A stretch of 64,000 nucleotides of DNA from Pararhizobium_B sp963838155 (lineage in GTDB: Bacteria > Pseudomonadota > Alphaproteobacteria > Rhizobiales > Rhizobiaceae): the NCBI GenBank assembly GCA_963838155.1, contig CAWIQE010000017.1:62001-126000 (forward strand), in the 5' to 3' direction. Each line of letters opens with the position of its first letter. Within the stretch, counting starts at the first letter, position 1. Below, piece by piece: positions 62,235 through 64,000 of the stretch. The translations under genes were made by a program, and so were the position numbers. Below the pieces are notes generated by a model that saw only the letters and a list, made by a program, of their open reading frames with translations, had not been told where the DNA came from and did no database searches.

Positions 62235-62711
62235 TTAAGCCGCCCGCCTCGAGATCGGCGGGATGATGCCGCGCTCTTCCTGCGCCTTCACCGGCTTGGC
62301 GAGGCTGGCGTGCTCGTCGAGGATGCCGCGGAGGAAGAAGTAGGCGAGACCGGCCAGTGCGTGGCGTTGATGGCTGATGCCGCGCAGCTCGTTGACGAAG
62401 TACATGAGCTTGCCAAGCGGGATCTGGTCGAAGGCCTCGAGCCATTCCGACGTGTGCTCTTCCACCCAGCGCGGGCAGGCGCGTATGAGGTCAGAGACGG
62501 CCCACAGGCTCACCTCGTCGACCAGGCCGTCATTGCCTTCTGTTTCGATAAGGCAGGCCAGCACAAGGCGCGTGTGAGCTTCGCCGTGCTTCCTCAGGAT
62601 CCGGCCGATCGTCTGCACCGCCCTCGTTTGGCCGGGCAGCGGCGCCACATTCGCGGGAACGATTTTCAGCTCGAATTCGTCGCAAAGCGCTTGCACGGCG
62701 GGATCGGTCAC
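62235..62711 (-). CDS. conserved hypothetical phage-like protein, 158 aa
   Basis: A GTG at 62711 opens a coherent globular frame (TDPAVQALCDEFELKIVPAN, TIGRILRKHGEAHTRLVLAC, SEWLEAFDQIPLGKLMYFVN, HALAGLAYFFLRGILDE). Similar proteins recur in rhizobial prophage-like regions without an assigned function. It is divergent from the inverted repeat and transcribed in the same direction as the 55-aa gene at 62810. Confidence 0.75.
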   Translation of the reverse strand: MTDPAVQALCDEFELKIVPANVAPLPGQTRAVQTIGRILRKHGEAHTRLVLACLIETEGNDGLVDEVSLWAVSDLIRACPRWVEEHTSEWLEAFDQIPLGKLMYFVNELRGISHQRHALAGLAYFFLRGILDEHASLAKPVKAQEERGIIPPISRRAA

Positions 62712-62809
62712 GGGCGCACCGGGAAGACATTTCGATCATCAGGAAAATCGATAATAGAGCGTCGATTGTCAAGCCAGAACGATGAAGCTGGCCAAAAGGG
62801 GCGCGCCAT

Positions 62810-62977
62810 TCATGCCATGGGCTCCAGGTTTCGGTAGATCTCTGTTGCCGCCTTTTCGAGCAAAAGCACGGCTGTCAGGAACTGGCCCTCGTGCCGGCGC
62901 AGCTTTTGAGCCGCACCGAGGATCGTCGCGACCACTTCCTGCGGATTCGGCTTCTCGTCTTTTCGGTCGTCTGACAT
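62810..62977 (-). CDS. small hypothetical protein, 55 aa
   Basis: GGAGG lies five bases before the ATG at 62977. The product (MSDDRKDEKPNPQEVVATIL, then AAQKLRRHEGQFLTAVLLLE) is a charged helical protein. It lies 98 bp upstream of the 158-aa gene and may be cotranscribed with it. The function is unknown. Confidence 0.65.
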   Translation of the reverse strand: MSDDRKDEKPNPQEVVATILGAAQKLRRHEGQFLTAVLLLEKAATEIYRNLEPMA

Positions 62978-63260
62978 TCCGACCTCCGCCCATCCGCGAG
63001 CAAAAGGCCTCCGCCGGGGCACCGTCGGAGGCAAGAGAGAATCCTCGACCGCGGTTGCTCATACCGCGACCGAACTCTTGAAAATAGAGGCCGTCGCAGC
63101 CGCCCTCGTTGATCCGTGTCAAATTGCACCTGGGGAAGAGAAGGACAGAGACTGCTTGGATTTCAGCGACAAATACCGGCCCGCCTACCCCTCAAATGCT
63201 AATTGCCAACCGCAGCCGTCTGGTGTCTCGTAGCCTGTCCATGGAGCGGGAGGATCGGGG

Positions 63261-63455
63261 ATGCGCCTGGCGTGGATCGGCCTCGGTGTTCTGGTCATGA
63301 GCTGGTTGCCGTTGCTCGTCGCCAGATCGGACGCATCCGGCGACAAGCCTTTGGGCCTCGTCTTGCTCGCAATGTGCGGGACGGTCGCCGCGGGGGTCGT
63401 GCTCCTCGTCCATCGCCTGCGGAACGGACGAAAAACGCAATGGTGGCGCGAATAG
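63261..63455 (+). CDS. small two-span membrane protein, 64 aa
   Basis: GGGAGGATCGGGG precedes the ATG at 63261. The product has two hydrophobic helices (LAWIGLGVLVMSWLPLLV and LGLVLLAMCGTVAAGVVLLV) and a basic tail (RLRNGRKTQWWRE), a positive-inside hairpin topology. A phage or envelope accessory role is possible but not shown. Confidence 0.65.
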   Translation: MRLAWIGLGVLVMSWLPLLVARSDASGDKPLGLVLLAMCGTVAAGVVLLVHRLRNGRKTQWWRE

Positions 63456-63726
63456 CCCGGACAGACGAGAGCGCCTGTTCCTTACGCAGCACCACAATGC
63501 TGCGGGAAGCCCGCCGCTCGGAGAGATTAGGGCACCGGACGACGGGCCCGCCCCGCGGGGGTGATCGGGGCTTGGCGCCTGAAGCCATGTCACACCACAG
63601 GGGCCTAGCATGCCAACGAAGAGATTCGCGCAGAGGTTCCAAGCAACAATGGAACTGTGGCCGGGATAATCCTTGCCAGACGCTTCCGAAAGGCGCCCAA
63701 TCCGCAATCTGGGAGCGAGGAACCTC

Positions 63727-63888
63727 ATGGAAATTGACGAGCGGGTCGACGAGTTCAAGCAGCTGGTGGAAGCGCACCTCAGGGTTCTAATGGAACGAGG
63801 CTATACCCGCGAACGGGCATTCGAAATCCTCAAGCAGCGGCTAGTCGATTCAAAGAGGGCCGCTTTCAAGATCGCCGAGCACGATTGA
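63727..63888 (+). CDS. small hypothetical protein, 53 aa
   Basis: GCGAGGAACCTC precedes the ATG at 63727. The product is a charged helix-rich protein (MEIDERVDEFKQLVEAHLRV, GYTRERAFEILKQRLVD). No family is recognised. The last ~110 bp of the window after it show nothing definite. Confidence 0.6.
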   Translation: MEIDERVDEFKQLVEAHLRVLMERGYTRERAFEILKQRLVDSKRAAFKIAEHD

Positions 63889-64000
63889 TGCGAAGCGCCT
63901 GCGCACGCCAGTGACTCGCCATGCGGCGCTGTGCGCGATTCAGGGTGCGACGCACAAGTGCTGGTCTGCTATCGTTGCGCATGGCAGGCGAACCAGCGAT

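Overview
The window is high-GC alphaproteobacterial DNA, most likely from the order Hyphomicrobiales (Rhizobiales). This rests on the conserved order aminotransferase-hom-glpX-recJ, rhizobial families (DUF1236, DUF1344, Omp25/31-like porin, HlyU, ETC complex I subunit, class I PhaC), RIME-like intergenic repeats and FixK/FNR boxes. No species can be named from sequence alone.

1-26.6 kb is well-ordered core chromosome. It holds the start of a Tat-exported amino-acid/urea-type binding protein, a tRNA-Leu(UAA) interrupted by a 216-nt group I intron, PilZ, an azoreductase/LysR pair, CpdB, a divergent lrp/ald pair, a molybdoenzyme with its cytochrome b, radC-map-sfsA, phaC, aminotransferase-hom-glpX-recJ, a porin, and a TetR regulator divergent from a trimethylamine-dehydrogenase-like flavoenzyme that lacks one iron-sulfur cysteine.

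26.6-52.7 kb is an accessory island with a low-oxygen/stress character that is decaying. Perfect or near-perfect FNR/FixK boxes (TTGAN-N4-NTCAA type) occur at 29590, 35512, 42361, 46960, 48184, 50838 and 52638. Intact members are a HlyD/double-ATPase/two-permease exporter, PEP synthase, glucokinase, an unusual HAD-phosphatase/HerA-like ATPase fusion, and an APH-AAA fusion. Broken members are DUF3141, the enoyl-CoA hydratase/phosphate acetyltransferase, a CBS protein, a PfkB kinase tail, a BON protein, HoxF and UspA; each is truncated, frameshifted or fused to a neighbour. Remnants of a P4-type primase, IS3 and IS1380 elements and serine recombinases mark the breakpoints. Inserted in the island (36.5-41.4 kb), and bracketed by recombinase remnants, is an intact four-gene operon (diaminopropionate-lyase-like enzyme, M20 amidohydrolase, M24 metallohydrolase, Asp/Glu-racemase-family protein) with a divergent AsnC/Lrp regulator. 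It resembles ectoine catabolism clusters in architecture but not in exact gene content.

52.7-57.3 kb and 60.2-64 kb are two phage-like remnant arms of small genes. They share a ~343-bp inverted repeat and end at near-identical 19-bp sequences beside tRNA genes. Between them lies a core block: two tRNA-Glu genes, gloA, a double cold-shock protein, a DUF192 protein, tRNA-Pro, the complex I subunit and tRNA-Arg. No CRISPR array, rRNA operon or replication origin was seen.
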